A DNA stretch of 64,000 bases. Origin: Dyella marensis (GTDB taxonomy: Bacteria; Pseudomonadota; Gammaproteobacteria; Xanthomonadales; Rhodanobacteraceae). The first letter of the stretch is position 1. Every line of letters begins with the position of its first letter. This document shows positions 53,342 to 62,973 of this stretch, one piece after another. Location: NCBI RefSeq assembly GCF_900112865.1, contig NZ_FONH01000004.1, positions 267,122 through 331,121 on the forward strand. Direction: 5' to 3'. The notes under the pieces were generated by a model. That model saw nothing but the letters and a program-made list of their open reading frames with translations. It searched no databases and had not been told where the DNA came from. The position numbers and the translations under genes were made by a program.

Positions 53342-53760
53342 GCCGGCCGCCTTCGTACGGCGCGCCGATCACCCTGGACGAGGCCGCGCGCGTGATGGCC
53401 GCGGCGCAGGCCGAGGCGCGGCGCAACGACTGGCCGATGGCGATCGCCATCGTCGGCAGCGGCGGGCATCTGGTGATGCTGCATGCGCTGGACGACGTGC
53501 AGCACGCCAGCATCACGGTGGCGCAGGCGAAAGCCGCGACGGCGGTGAATTTCCGCCGCCCGTCGAAGCTGTTCGAGGATGCGGTGCGCGATGGCGGCCT
53601 GGGTCTGCGCCTGCTCGGCATGGACAACCTGTTGCCGCTGGACGGTGGCCTGCCGCTGTACCGGGACGGCAAGGTGGCCGGTGCGATCGGCGTCTCCGGC
53701 ATGCAGTCCACGCAGGATGCGCAGGTAGCTGCCACGGGTGCGACGCTGATGCCGGTCTAG
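53338..53760 (+). CDS. GlcG/HbpS-family haem-binding-like protein
   Basis: 140 residues, the GlcG/HbpS fold (heme-degrading family): TLDEAARVMAAAQAEARRND, WPMAIAIVGSGGHLVMLHAL, DAQVAATG near the C-terminus. Members are found in glycolate and many redox operons; some bind haem or cobalamin. GSGGHLVMLHALDD is a good match to the conserved segment. The ATGA overlap with the hydrolase means it is translated with it. Terminator directly downstream. Confidence 0.88.
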   Translation: MSRPPSYGAPITLDEAARVMAAAQAEARRNDWPMAIAIVGSGGHLVMLHALDDVQHASITVAQAKAATAVNFRRPSKLFEDAVRDGGLGLRLLGMDNLLPLDGGLPLYRDGKVAGAIGVSGMQSTQDAQVAATGATLMPV

Positions 53761-53770
53761 AAAAAGAAAG

Positions 53771-53800
53771 GCCGCGTCCGCACGAGGCGGACGCGGCTTT
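53771..53800. terminator. Bidirectional intrinsic terminator
   Basis: 11-bp stem GCCGCGTCCGC / GCGGACGCGGC, loop ACGAG, with TTT on the right and AAAGAAAG on the left, 10 bp past the GlcG stop and 35 bp past the 3' end of the convergent Spy-like gene. Confidence 0.85.
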
Positions 53801-53834
53801 CACCGGGGCACTACCCTTCCTGCAGAGGAAGTCT

Positions 53835-54335
53835 TTACTGGGCCGTCGACGAACTCGACGCGGCGGCCTTCTGCTGCGCCTTGAACTGCATCCACTGCTG
53901 GCGGCGCTGCTCGCGCTCCTGCTTCATGGTGGCCCACTGGGCCTTCTGCTGCGTGGTCAGCAGGGCGTAGATCTGCGCCTTCAGCTGGGCCTGCTGCTGC
54001 ACGCGGGCCTGCGTCGCGGCGGCTTCGGCCTGGGCCAGGCTGGCGGCGGCGGCCTGATAGCCGACCTGGTCCGGCGTCATCGACTCGAAAGCCTGGCGCT
54101 GCGAGCGCAGGGCGTCGCGCTGGGACTTGTTCTGGCTGAAGCTGTTCTTGACCAGATTGTGGATGCTGGTTTTCTGCGCGTCGGTGAGGTTGAGCTTCTG
54201 CATGGCCATGCCGAAGCCGTGGTGACCGTGCTGGCCGCCGAAACGCGGGCCACCGTCCTGACCGGCCGCGAACGCCGCGGTGCCGAGGGTCATGGCGGAG
54301 GCGAGGGCCAGGCCGAGGAAGAGGGACTTGCGCAT
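53835..54335 (-). CDS. Spy/CpxP-family periplasmic chaperone-like protein
   Basis: 166 residues. Signal peptide (LFLGLALASAMTLGTAAFA), a Gly/His-rich stretch (GQHGHHGFG), then a long helix bundle with two LTxxQ motifs (KLNLTDAQKTSI and LLTTQQKAQW) that define the Spy/CpxP family, plus a Gln/Ala-rich tail. Spy and CpxP are ATP-independent chaperones or Cpx feedback inhibitors. Divergent from cpxR with an exact CpxR box between them, so a CpxP role is likely. ATG 54335 has AAAGGTG upstream. Confidence 0.85.
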   Translation of the reverse strand: MRKSLFLGLALASAMTLGTAAFAAGQDGGPRFGGQHGHHGFGMAMQKLNLTDAQKTSIHNLVKNSFSQNKSQRDALRSQRQAFESMTPDQVGYQAAAASLAQAEAAATQARVQQQAQLKAQIYALLTTQQKAQWATMKQEREQRRQQWMQFKAQQKAAASSSSTAQ

Positions 54336-54410
54336 GTGTTTCACCTTTCGGTTTGGGGGGACTTGCGGAGTATTTGACGACAACCCCGTGTGTATGTTTT
54401 TTGCCGGTGG

Positions 54411-54425
54411 GTAAAGAAGCGTAAA
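54411..54425. promoter_or_regulatory. CpxR box in the spy-like / cpxR divergent region
   Basis: GTAAA-GAAGC-GTAAA, an exact match to the enteric CpxR consensus GTAAA-N5-GTAAA. It lies 76 bp upstream of the Spy/CpxP-like start and 64 bp upstream of cpxR, as expected for positive autoregulation and activation of the chaperone. Confidence 0.8.
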
Positions 54426-54488
54426 GCCCGTAGTTACCGGGCCTCCGCGCCGGTTGAATGGCGCAAGAACCAACGGCCGCTCCCCTGC

Positions 54489-55175
54489 ATGCAACGCATT
54501 CTCCTAGCCGACGACGACCGCGCCCTCACCGACCTGCTGGCCGAATACCTGCGCCGGGAAGGCTTCGCCGTCGACGTGGCCCACGACGGCGAGGAAGCCC
54601 TGGCGCGCCTCAGCAACGCATCCCAGCGGCCGGACCTGCTGATCCTCGATGTGATGATGCCCGGCCGCGACGGCCTGGAAACCCTGCGCGAGCTGCGCCT
54701 GCAGCATCGGCTGCCGGTGATCATGCTGTCCGCGCGCGGCGAGCCGGTGGACCGGGTGATCGGGCTGGAGCTGGGCGCGGACGATTACCTCTCCAAGCCG
54801 TGCCTGCCGCGCGAACTGCTGGCCCGCGTGCGCGCACAGCTGCGCCGCCATGCGCCGGCCATGGCCGGCACGCTGGAAGTGGGCGTGCTGCGCCTGCTGC
54901 CGGGCGAGCGGCGCGCCTATGCGGGCGAGGTGGAGCTGGCACTGACCGGCGCGGAGTTCGGCCTGTTGCTGGCGCTGGCGCAGCGCGCCGGCCAGCTGGT
55001 GGACAAGGCCACGCTGACGCGCATGGCGCTGGGGCGCGAACTGGAACGCTTCGACCGCAGCATCGACGTGCACGTCAGCCGGCTGCGCCATAAGCTGGCC
55101 GAAGCCTCCGAGCAGGCCCCGCGCATCGAATCGGTGCGCGGCGCCGGCTACGTGCTGGTCACGGGGGCGGCATGA
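54489..55175 (+). CDS. cpxR: OmpR-family response regulator CpxR
   Basis: 228 residues. Receiver: acidic pocket LLADDDRALTD, phospho-acceptor Asp54 (LLILDVMMPGRDG), Thr/Ser switch MLSARGEPVD, Lys103 (YLSKPCLP). C-terminal winged helix: ALTGAEFGLLLALAQRAGQL, then DVHVSRLRHKLAEASEQAPR and VRGAGYVLV. CpxR rather than a generic OmpR member because of the linked CpxA-type kinase, the Spy/CpxP-like gene and the CpxR box. The stop overlaps cpxA (ATGA). Confidence 0.9.
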   Translation: MQRILLADDDRALTDLLAEYLRREGFAVDVAHDGEEALARLSNASQRPDLLILDVMMPGRDGLETLRELRLQHRLPVIMLSARGEPVDRVIGLELGADDYLSKPCLPRELLARVRAQLRRHAPAMAGTLEVGVLRLLPGERRAYAGEVELALTGAEFGLLLALAQRAGQLVDKATLTRMALGRELERFDRSIDVHVSRLRHKLAEASEQAPRIESVRGAGYVLVTGAA

Positions 55176-56524
55176 ATCCGCTCAAGACCTCGCTGTTCTG
55201 GCGGCTGCTGGTGTGGTTCGTCCTGGCCAACCTGGCGGTGCTGTTGCTGGGCGGCTATGTCACGCGCAGCTTCATCGAATACACCACCGCGGTGGAGATC
55301 AACTGGACGGCGCTGGCCGAAAGCGCGAACGAGGCCTACGAAAACGGCGGTGCCGACGGACTCGACGCATGGATCCGCGACCAGCGCCGCGACGGCGTCG
55401 ATGCCACGCTGTACGAGAACGGCACGGCGCTGGTGCCGATCCGCCTGCCGGGCAGCGTGCGCGACCAGCTGCCGCAATGGCTGGCGGCGCGGCACGATCT
55501 GCTGATGCAGCCGTATCCGCGCATCTATCTGGCCGTGCAGCAGGTCACCGGTGCCGACGGCCACGCGCGCCAGCTGGTTGCGCTCAGTCGCACGCATTCG
55601 CGCATTCCCTTGCAGACGCGCAGCCAGATCCTGCTGGCCGTGCAATTTGCGCTGTCGCTGCTGTTCATCGCGCTGATCGGCTGGTGGTTCGCGCGCGGCG
55701 TGGCGCGTCCGGTGGAGGCCATGCAGCGCGCGGCGCGGCACATGGCCGCCGGCGAGCTGTCGACGCGGGTCGGCCCGGAAGGTCGGCGCGGTCCTGGCGA
55801 GCTGTCGCAGCTGGCGCAGGACTTCGATGCGATGGCCGTACGCATCGAGGCGCTGGTCGCGCATGACCGCGCGGTGCTGCAGGACCTCTCGCACGAACTG
55901 CGCTCGCCGCTGGCGCGCCTGCAGCTGATCCTGGACCTGGCCCGGCGCAGCGAGGCCGAGCAGGCCGCCGCGTATTTCGCCCAGGCCGAGCGCGAGATCG
56001 GTCGCCTGGACCGCATGACCGGCGAGATGCTGGCGCTGTCGCGCCTGGAAGGCGGACTGCCGGGCATGGAGCGCGAGCCGGTGGACCTGGCCGCGCTGGC
56101 GCGTGAATGCGTTGCCAAGGCAGGGATCGAGACCTCGGCGCGCCAGCTGCGGCTCAACGCGGCGATCGAGGCGCCGGCGTGGGTGCTCGGCAGCGGCCAG
56201 CTGCTCGAACGCGCGCTGGACAACCTGCTCGGCAACGCCCTCAAGTACAGCCCCGAGGGCGGCAGCGTGGAGCTGGCCGTGCGGGCCGAACACGGACGCG
56301 CCGAGGTGATCGTGCGCGATCACGGCCCCGGCGTGCCCGATGCGGAGCTGCCCCAGCTGTTCCGCCCGTTCTTCCGCGGCAGCAATGCGCCGAAGGCGGA
56401 AGGACATGGCCTGGGCCTGGCCATCGTCAACCGCGTGGCGCAGGTGCATGGCGGCGAGGCAAGCGCACGCAATGCGGAAGGCGGCGGGCTGGAAGTGCGG
56501 CTGAGTCTGCCGTTGCAGGCCTGA
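55172..56524 (+). CDS. cpxA: Sensor histidine kinase CpxA
   Basis: 450 residues. TM1 ~10-30 (LLVWFVLANLAVLLLGGYV), a ~130-residue periplasmic sensor, TM2 ~158-177 (LLAVQFALSLLFIALIGWWF), HAMP (RPVEAMQRAARHMAAGELST), HisKA with the phospho-accepting His241 (DLSHELRSPLARLQL), N-box (LDNLLGNALKYSPEGGSVEL), and G-boxes (RDHGPGVPDAELP; GHGLGLAIV). Senses envelope stress and phosphorylates CpxR. No glycine or motif is missing. Confidence 0.92.
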   Translation: MNPLKTSLFWRLLVWFVLANLAVLLLGGYVTRSFIEYTTAVEINWTALAESANEAYENGGADGLDAWIRDQRRDGVDATLYENGTALVPIRLPGSVRDQLPQWLAARHDLLMQPYPRIYLAVQQVTGADGHARQLVALSRTHSRIPLQTRSQILLAVQFALSLLFIALIGWWFARGVARPVEAMQRAARHMAAGELSTRVGPEGRRGPGELSQLAQDFDAMAVRIEALVAHDRAVLQDLSHELRSPLARLQLILDLARRSEAEQAAAYFAQAEREIGRLDRMTGEMLALSRLEGGLPGMEREPVDLAALARECVAKAGIETSARQLRLNAAIEAPAWVLGSGQLLERALDNLLGNALKYSPEGGSVELAVRAEHGRAEVIVRDHGPGVPDAELPQLFRPFFRGSNAPKAEGHGLGLAIVNRVAQVHGGEASARNAEGGGLEVRLSLPLQA

Positions 56525-56534
56525 CGCCGGGACT

Positions 56535-57375
<841 letters not shown>

Positions 57376-57438
57376 GCGCCGGCACGATCGCCGCATCGCC
57401 TAAGATCGGTATCCGTTCCGCCCGCATCCGAGTTCCCC

Positions 57439-58425
57439 ATGCGCTCCAACGCTCTCGCCGCCGTCGGGCTCGCCCTGTGCTCGGCGCTGTTCTTCACGCT
57501 GACCTATGTGCTCAACCGCAGCTTCGTCGCCGGCGGCGGGCATTGGGCCTGGGCGGGCATCCTGCGTTACCTGATCACCTTGCCGCTGCTGGCCCTGGTG
57601 CTGCCGTGGCAGGGCGGCCTCGGCGAATTGCCACAGGAACTGCGCCGCCATCCGCGCACCTGGCTGACCTGGAGCAGCGTGGGTTTCGTGCTGTTTGGCG
57701 TGCCGCTCACCTGGGCCGCCAGCAGCGGGCCGTCGTGGCTGATCGCTGGCAGCTTCCAGACCACGGTGCTGGCCGGTCCGCTGATGGCGCCGCTGATCTA
57801 TCGCGACGCGCGCGGCCGGCTGGCCTGGCGCACGCTGGCGCTCGGCGCGCTGATCGTGGCCGGCGTGTTCGCGTTGCAATGGGGTCATGCGCAGGGCCGG
57901 TTGGGCGCGGGCGACTGGCTGGCGATCGGCGCGGTGGTGGTGTCCGCGTTCGCCTATCCGCTGGGCAACCGCATGCTGCTGCTGCACCTGGAGCATGGCC
58001 ACGCGCGGCTGGGCGCGGTGCAGCGCGTATTCGGCATGACGCTGTGCAGCTGGCCGCTGTGGCTGCTGTTTGCGGCGATCGCGTGGGCCACGATCGGTCC
58101 GCCGTCGTGGCGCGACGTGCTGCTGGCGGGCGGCGTGGCGCTTTCGTCCGGCGTGATCGCCACCGTGCTGTTCTTCCGCGCCACCGACATGGTGCGCAGC
58201 GAACCCACCGCACTGGCCGCGGTGGAGGCGATGCAGGCGGCGGAGCTGTTGTTCGCCACCTTGCTGGGCGGGTTGCTGCTGGGCGAAGCCTGGCCGCACG
58301 GCTATGCCGCGCTGGGCGCGGTGCTGATCGTCGCGGGCATCGCGCTGTTCGGCTGGATCAGCGGGCGCGGCGCGGCCGGCCACGATGAGGAACTGCGCAC
58401 GCTGCGCACCGATCGCGGCGCTTGA
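57439..58425 (+). CDS. Multidrug-efflux-like EamA/DMT transporter
   Basis: 328 residues, ten hydrophobic helices in two five-helix halves. Belongs to the EmrE-like multidrug-resistance efflux family of the DMT superfamily: FFTLTYVLNRSFVAGGGHWA near the N-terminus and VEAMQAAELLFATLLGGLLL in the second half. Likely exports a small organic or metabolite; substrate not predictable. Starts 64 bp after the toxin gene. Confidence 0.85.
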   Translation: MRSNALAAVGLALCSALFFTLTYVLNRSFVAGGGHWAWAGILRYLITLPLLALVLPWQGGLGELPQELRRHPRTWLTWSSVGFVLFGVPLTWAASSGPSWLIAGSFQTTVLAGPLMAPLIYRDARGRLAWRTLALGALIVAGVFALQWGHAQGRLGAGDWLAIGAVVVSAFAYPLGNRMLLLHLEHGHARLGAVQRVFGMTLCSWPLWLLFAAIAWATIGPPSWRDVLLAGGVALSSGVIATVLFFRATDMVRSEPTALAAVEAMQAAELLFATLLGGLLLGEAWPHGYAALGAVLIVAGIALFGWISGRGAAGHDEELRTLRTDRGA

Positions 58426-58511
58426 AGCGCGGCTTTTCAGGCCTCCGGAACTTGCCCCGGCGGCGCGCCTCGGGTTAAACACCTCGGTTTGCACCATGGG
58501 CGAGGTGGGCG

Positions 58512-61500
58512 ATGCGGCAGCTTTGTGCGCGGGCGGTGCTGGGTTGGATGGTGGCTGGAGCGGCGCTGGCGCTCGCGCCCGTCGCACTGGCGGACGAGCA
58601 TGGCGCGCCGGTGCTGCGCTGGGATCCGGCACGCCTGGGCAATCATCGTTATCTGGTGCAGGTCGACGCACCGGCTGAAGCGGTACGCGCGGTGATTCCC
58701 TGGCGCCGGCGCGATGCGCATCCGGAGAAGGTCGCGGTCATCGTCACCGATCCGGACGGCGCGCCGGTCGCCAATGTCCTGCGCGGAAACATCGACCGCG
58801 CTTCCGGCGAGCTGGTATTCCAGGCCGCCAAGGCCGGCACTTATGCCGTGTACTACCAGCCTTACGTCGGCGGCGGACGCAGCAACTATCCGGTGGTCAA
58901 CTATGCCGCCCCGCGCGACAGCGCCGACCCGGCCTGGGCCGGCAAGCTGGGCAAGCGCTGGGATCGCCTGCCGCAGGCACAGGTGCAGCGCTACGAAGCG
59001 GTCGACGATTTCGATGCGTATACAGACATGGAGCGCACCGCCACGCCGGCCGAACTGGACGCGCTGCTGGCCAGGCATGCCGAGCCACTGCTGCTGTTCC
59101 CCGAGACGCGCGCCAACCCCGTGCGCATGTTCGACACGCTGCCGGTGTCCTGGACCCAGCGCGGTCCCGGCGGGGCGCTGAGCGACCACGCGCAGCGCGG
59201 CGAATACCTGAGCTTCCAGGTCGGCCTGTGGGCGCCGCGCACGCCGGTGAACGCGGTGCGCGTGGCGTTTGGCGATCTGCACGGCCCCGATGGCGCAACG
59301 ATTCCCGCCACCGCGCTCACCTGTTTCAACCTGCGCGGCATCGACTACGCCGGCCGGCCGTTCGTCACCCGCGTCGATGTGCCTAAGGGGCGGGTGCAGC
59401 CGCTATGGATGGGGCTGGACGTTCCCGCCGACGCCAAGCCCGGCGTGTACGAGGGCGAGGTGGTCGTCAGCGCCGACGGCGTGGAAGCGCAGCGCGTGCC
59501 GCTGTCCGTCACCGTCGGCGGGACCGCCGCCGTCGCGCACGGCGACGACGACCCGTTCAAGCTCACCCGCCTGCGCTGGCTCGATTCCACGCTGGCGCAG
59601 GACAGCACGGTGGTGAAGCCGTTCACGCCGGTGGCGGTGAAGGGCGCGAGCCTCGACATCCTGGGCCGCGACATCGCGCTCGCCGACAGCGGCCTGCCGG
59701 CGCAGATCCGCAGCCGCTTCGACGAACGCATGACCGGCTTCGCCAGGCAGCCGCGCGCGCTGCTGCAGGCGCCAATGCAACTGCTGGTGGAAGATGCTTC
59801 CGGCGTGCATGCATTGACCGGCAAGGGCGCGCCGAAAGTGGAGACCGACGGTCCCGGCAAGGTGCACTGGACGGTGACCGGCGACGCCGGCCCGCTGCGC
59901 GGCGAGCTGAAGGGTTCGCTGGAAGCGGACGGCACGCTGCAGTACGCCATCGAGCTGCAGGCCGACCGGGAAACCCAGGTCGGCGATATCCGCCTGGAGA
60001 TTCCGCTGCACAACGACCTCGCTCGCTACCAGCTCGGCCTCGGCCAGCAGGGCGGCGAGGCGCCGGCCGGTTTCAGCTGGCACTGGAACGTGCGCAACAA
60101 CCAGGACGGCGCGTGGATCGGCGCGGTGAACGCCGGCCTGGAATTCCACCTGCGCGACGAGCACTACCTGCGACCGCTCAACACCAACTTCTACCAGCAG
60201 CAGCCGCTGCGCATCCCCAGGTCCTGGGACAACGGCGGGCAGGGCGGCATCGAACTGGAGCGCGGCAAGGAGCGCTACCTGGTCAAGGCCTTCAGCGGTT
60301 CGCGCACGCTGCAGGCAGGACAGGCGCTGCGCTACGACGTGGTCCTGCGCGTCACGCCGTTCAAGACGATCCAGCCGGAGCAGCAGTTCGCCGAGCGCTT
60401 CTTCCACAAGTACGGCGACCTCGATGCGATCAAGGCCGACGGCGCCAACGTGGTGAACATCCACCACGCCACGCCGATCAATCCCTGGATCAACTATCCG
60501 TTCCTGGAAGCCGAGGCGATGCGCAAGTACGTCGAGGCGGCACACCAGCGCGGCATGCGGGTGAAGATCTACGACACCATCCGCGAGCTGTCCGATCGCG
60601 CGCCCGAGCTGCCCATGCTCGAATCGCTGGGCCACGAGGTGATCAGCGCCGGCAAGGGCGGCGGCTTCTCCTGGCTGCAGGAGCATCTGGACGGCGACTA
60701 CATCCCCGCCTGGCATGTGCCGGAGAACCGCGACGCGGCGATCATCAATGCCGGACAGAGCCGCTGGCACAACTACTACATCGAAGGCCTGGACTGGCTG
60801 GCGCGCAACGAGGGCATCGACGGGCTGTACCTGGACGACGTCGCCTACGACCGCATCACCATGCAGCGCGTGCGCAAGGTGCTGCAGGCGCACCGGCAGG
60901 ATCCGCTGATCGACCTGCATTCGGCCAACCAGTACAACCCGCGCGACGGCTACATCAACAGCGCGCTGCTCTACATGGAACTGTTCCCGTACATCGACCG
61001 CCTGTGGTTCGGCGAGCAATTCGATTACGAGAAGAGCACGCCGGCGTACTGGCTGACCGAGATCTCGGGCATCCCCTACGGCCTGATGGGCGAGATGCTG
61101 CAGAACGACGGCAATCCGTGGCGCGGCATGCTGTTCGGCATGACCAGCAGGCTCGGCTGGTCGCCCAAGAGCGATCCGCGTCCGCTGTGGAAGCTGTGGG
61201 ATGCCTTCGGTATCGCCAGGGCGGAAATGATCGGCTGGTGGGTGCACGACGCGCCGGTGAAGACCGGGCGCGACGACGTGCTCGCCACCAGCTACGTGCG
61301 CAAGGGGCAGGGCACGCTGGTGGCGCTGGCCTCGTGGGCGCCGGAGCGGGCCGAGGTGAAACTGGCGATCGACTGGAAGGCGCTGGGCCTGAATCCGGCC
61401 AAGGTGAAGCTGGTCGCGCCGGAGGTACCGGGCTTCCAGCCGGCGGCGACGTTCAAGCCGGGCGACGCGATTCCGGTGGAACCCGGCAAGGGCTGGTTGC

Positions 61501-61514
61501 TGCGCGTGGAGTGA
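58512..61514 (+). CDS. Large exported glycoside-hydrolase-like protein (DUF6067-type)
   Basis: 1000 residues. Signal peptide (VLGWMVAGAALALAPVALA), an N-terminal beta-sandwich part (RWDPARLGNHRYLVQVDAPA; to ~residue 330), a second sandwich (~340-640), then a TIM-barrel-like catalytic part (AERFFHKYGDLDAIKADGAN; GLYLDDVAYDRITMQRVRKV; DLHSANQYNPRDGYINSALL) and a short C-terminal beta domain. It resembles glycoside-hydrolase domain proteins of the DUF6067 group; LDDVAYD and MELFPYIDRLWFGEQFDYE hold likely acidic catalytic residues. Periplasmic or secreted; a glycan target is inferred, not shown. Confidence 0.8.
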   Translation: MRQLCARAVLGWMVAGAALALAPVALADEHGAPVLRWDPARLGNHRYLVQVDAPAEAVRAVIPWRRRDAHPEKVAVIVTDPDGAPVANVLRGNIDRASGELVFQAAKAGTYAVYYQPYVGGGRSNYPVVNYAAPRDSADPAWAGKLGKRWDRLPQAQVQRYEAVDDFDAYTDMERTATPAELDALLARHAEPLLLFPETRANPVRMFDTLPVSWTQRGPGGALSDHAQRGEYLSFQVGLWAPRTPVNAVRVAFGDLHGPDGATIPATALTCFNLRGIDYAGRPFVTRVDVPKGRVQPLWMGLDVPADAKPGVYEGEVVVSADGVEAQRVPLSVTVGGTAAVAHGDDDPFKLTRLRWLDSTLAQDSTVVKPFTPVAVKGASLDILGRDIALADSGLPAQIRSRFDERMTGFARQPRALLQAPMQLLVEDASGVHALTGKGAPKVETDGPGKVHWTVTGDAGPLRGELKGSLEADGTLQYAIELQADRETQVGDIRLEIPLHNDLARYQLGLGQQGGEAPAGFSWHWNVRNNQDGAWIGAVNAGLEFHLRDEHYLRPLNTNFYQQQPLRIPRSWDNGGQGGIELERGKERYLVKAFSGSRTLQAGQALRYDVVLRVTPFKTIQPEQQFAERFFHKYGDLDAIKADGANVVNIHHATPINPWINYPFLEAEAMRKYVEAAHQRGMRVKIYDTIRELSDRAPELPMLESLGHEVISAGKGGGFSWLQEHLDGDYIPAWHVPENRDAAIINAGQSRWHNYYIEGLDWLARNEGIDGLYLDDVAYDRITMQRVRKVLQAHRQDPLIDLHSANQYNPRDGYINSALLYMELFPYIDRLWFGEQFDYEKSTPAYWLTEISGIPYGLMGEMLQNDGNPWRGMLFGMTSRLGWSPKSDPRPLWKLWDAFGIARAEMIGWWVHDAPVKTGRDDVLATSYVRKGQGTLVALASWAPERAEVKLAIDWKALGLNPAKVKLVAPEVPGFQPAATFKPGDAIPVEPGKGWLLRVE

Positions 61515-61590
61515 AGCGGGTCGATCGGACCGGTTGATGGTTCTATCCTTGGCGGACGCGTCTTGCCCCGGCGCGCCTCCAAGGATCGCC

Positions 61591-62850
61591 ATGCAAGTCC
61601 AGGCCGCGACCAGCGCGGGCGACGAGTACATCCGCCACGGCACGCCGCTGTTCCGGCGCACCAACTTCGCTCTGTTCGCCGCCGGCATCGCCACCTTCGG
61701 CCTGCTCTATTGCGTGCAGCCGCTGATGCCGGAATTCAGCAAGGACTTCGGCGTCAATGCGGCGGGTGCGGCGCTGTCGCTGTCAGTCACCACCGGCGTG
61801 CTGGCGGTGGCGATGCTGGTGGCCGGCGCGGTGTCCGACGCGGTGGGGCGCAAGTCGGTGATGACGGTGTCGCTGCTGGCTTCCTCGCTGCTGGTGCTGG
61901 CCACCGCGCTGGTGCGCGACTGGCACACGCTGCTGGTGCTGCGCACCCTGCTCGGGCTCACTCTGAGCGGCCTGCCCGCGGTGGCGATGACCTATCTCAG
62001 CGAGGAAATGCATCCGGACTCGATCGGCCTGGGGATGGGCCTGTACATCAGCGGCAATGCGATCGGCGGCATGGGCGGACGCCTGGTGGCCGGCGTGATG
62101 GCCGACTTCGTCGGCTGGCGCGCGGGCGTGGGCGCGGTCGGTGCGATCGGGCTGGTGGCCGGGCTGGTGTTCTGGCGCAGCCTGCCGCCGTCGCGGCATT
62201 TCACCTTGCAGCCGTTTCACTGGAAGACGCTGCAGCAGCGCTTCGCCGGCGCCTTCCGCGATGCCGGCCTGCCGTGGCTGTTCGCCGAGGGCTTCCTGCT
62301 GCTGGGCGCCTTCGTCACCGTCTACAACTTCATCGGCTACCGTCTGCTGGCGCCGCCGTACGGGCTGAGCCAGGCGGTGGTGGGCCTGATCTTCAGCGTG
62401 TACCTGATCGGCACCTTCAGTTCGGCCTGGATGGGCCATCTCGCCGGCAAGCTGGGACGGCGCAAGGTCCTGTGGACGGCGTTCGCCTTGATGCTGGCCG
62501 GCGTGCTGCTGACCATGACCGCGCCGCTGGCGCTGATCGTACTGGGCATCGTGGCGATCACCTTCGGCTTCTTCGGCGGGCATTCGATCGCCAGCAGCTG
62601 GGTGGGGCGGCGCGCGGGCGTGGCGAAGGCGCAGGCCTCGTCGATGTACCTGTTCGCGTACTACATGGGGTCGAGCCTGGCCGGTGCGGGCTGCGGGTTG
62701 TTCTATGCCTCGCACGGGTGGAACGGCGTGGCCGCCTTCGTCGGCGCGCTGGTGCTGGCGGGTTTGCTGATCGCCTGGCGATTGCGGCATCTGCAGCCGC
62801 TGCCGGGGCCGCCCTCGAAGGGCGACGAGCCGCCGCTGGCGGAGCTGTAA
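61591..62850 (+). CDS. MFS transporter (YnfM/inner-membrane efflux type)
   Basis: 419 residues, 12 membrane helices. Motif A between helices 2 and 3 (VSDAVGRKSVMTVSLLASSL), its repeat in the second half (LAGKLGRRKVLWTAFALMLA), and motif C-like glycine-rich helix 5 (GLYISGNAIGGMGGRLVAGV). This is the YnfM/arabinose-efflux-permease-like group. ATG 61591 has AAGGA upstream. It follows the hydrolase by 76 bp, so co-transcription with export or uptake of a sugar product is possible. Confidence 0.9.
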   Translation: MQVQAATSAGDEYIRHGTPLFRRTNFALFAAGIATFGLLYCVQPLMPEFSKDFGVNAAGAALSLSVTTGVLAVAMLVAGAVSDAVGRKSVMTVSLLASSLLVLATALVRDWHTLLVLRTLLGLTLSGLPAVAMTYLSEEMHPDSIGLGMGLYISGNAIGGMGGRLVAGVMADFVGWRAGVGAVGAIGLVAGLVFWRSLPPSRHFTLQPFHWKTLQQRFAGAFRDAGLPWLFAEGFLLLGAFVTVYNFIGYRLLAPPYGLSQAVVGLIFSVYLIGTFSSAWMGHLAGKLGRRKVLWTAFALMLAGVLLTMTAPLALIVLGIVAITFGFFGGHSIASSWVGRRAGVAKAQASSMYLFAYYMGSSLAGAGCGLFYASHGWNGVAAFVGALVLAGLLIAWRLRHLQPLPGPPSKGDEPPLAEL

Positions 62851-62862
62851 TGCAGTCGGCGC

Positions 62863-62951
62863 AGGTTGGGGTGAGCCGCAGGCGAACCCCAACCTCGCGA
62901 TACGCATGGCAGAAAACGACGTTGGGGTTCGCCTGCGGCTCACCCCAACCT
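62863..62951. repeat. Dispersed long-hairpin repeat, copy 3 (GTAGGTTGGGG family)
   Basis: Perfect 31-bp arms, AGGTTGGGGTGAGCCGCAGG plus CGAACCCCAAC (62863-62893) and its complement (62921-62951), with a 27-base loop. Starts 12 bp past the MFS stop and ends 22 bp from the phosphodiesterase stop; again between convergent genes. Confidence 0.92.
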
Positions 62952-62973
62952 ACGCCGCACGTCAGGGCATGCG

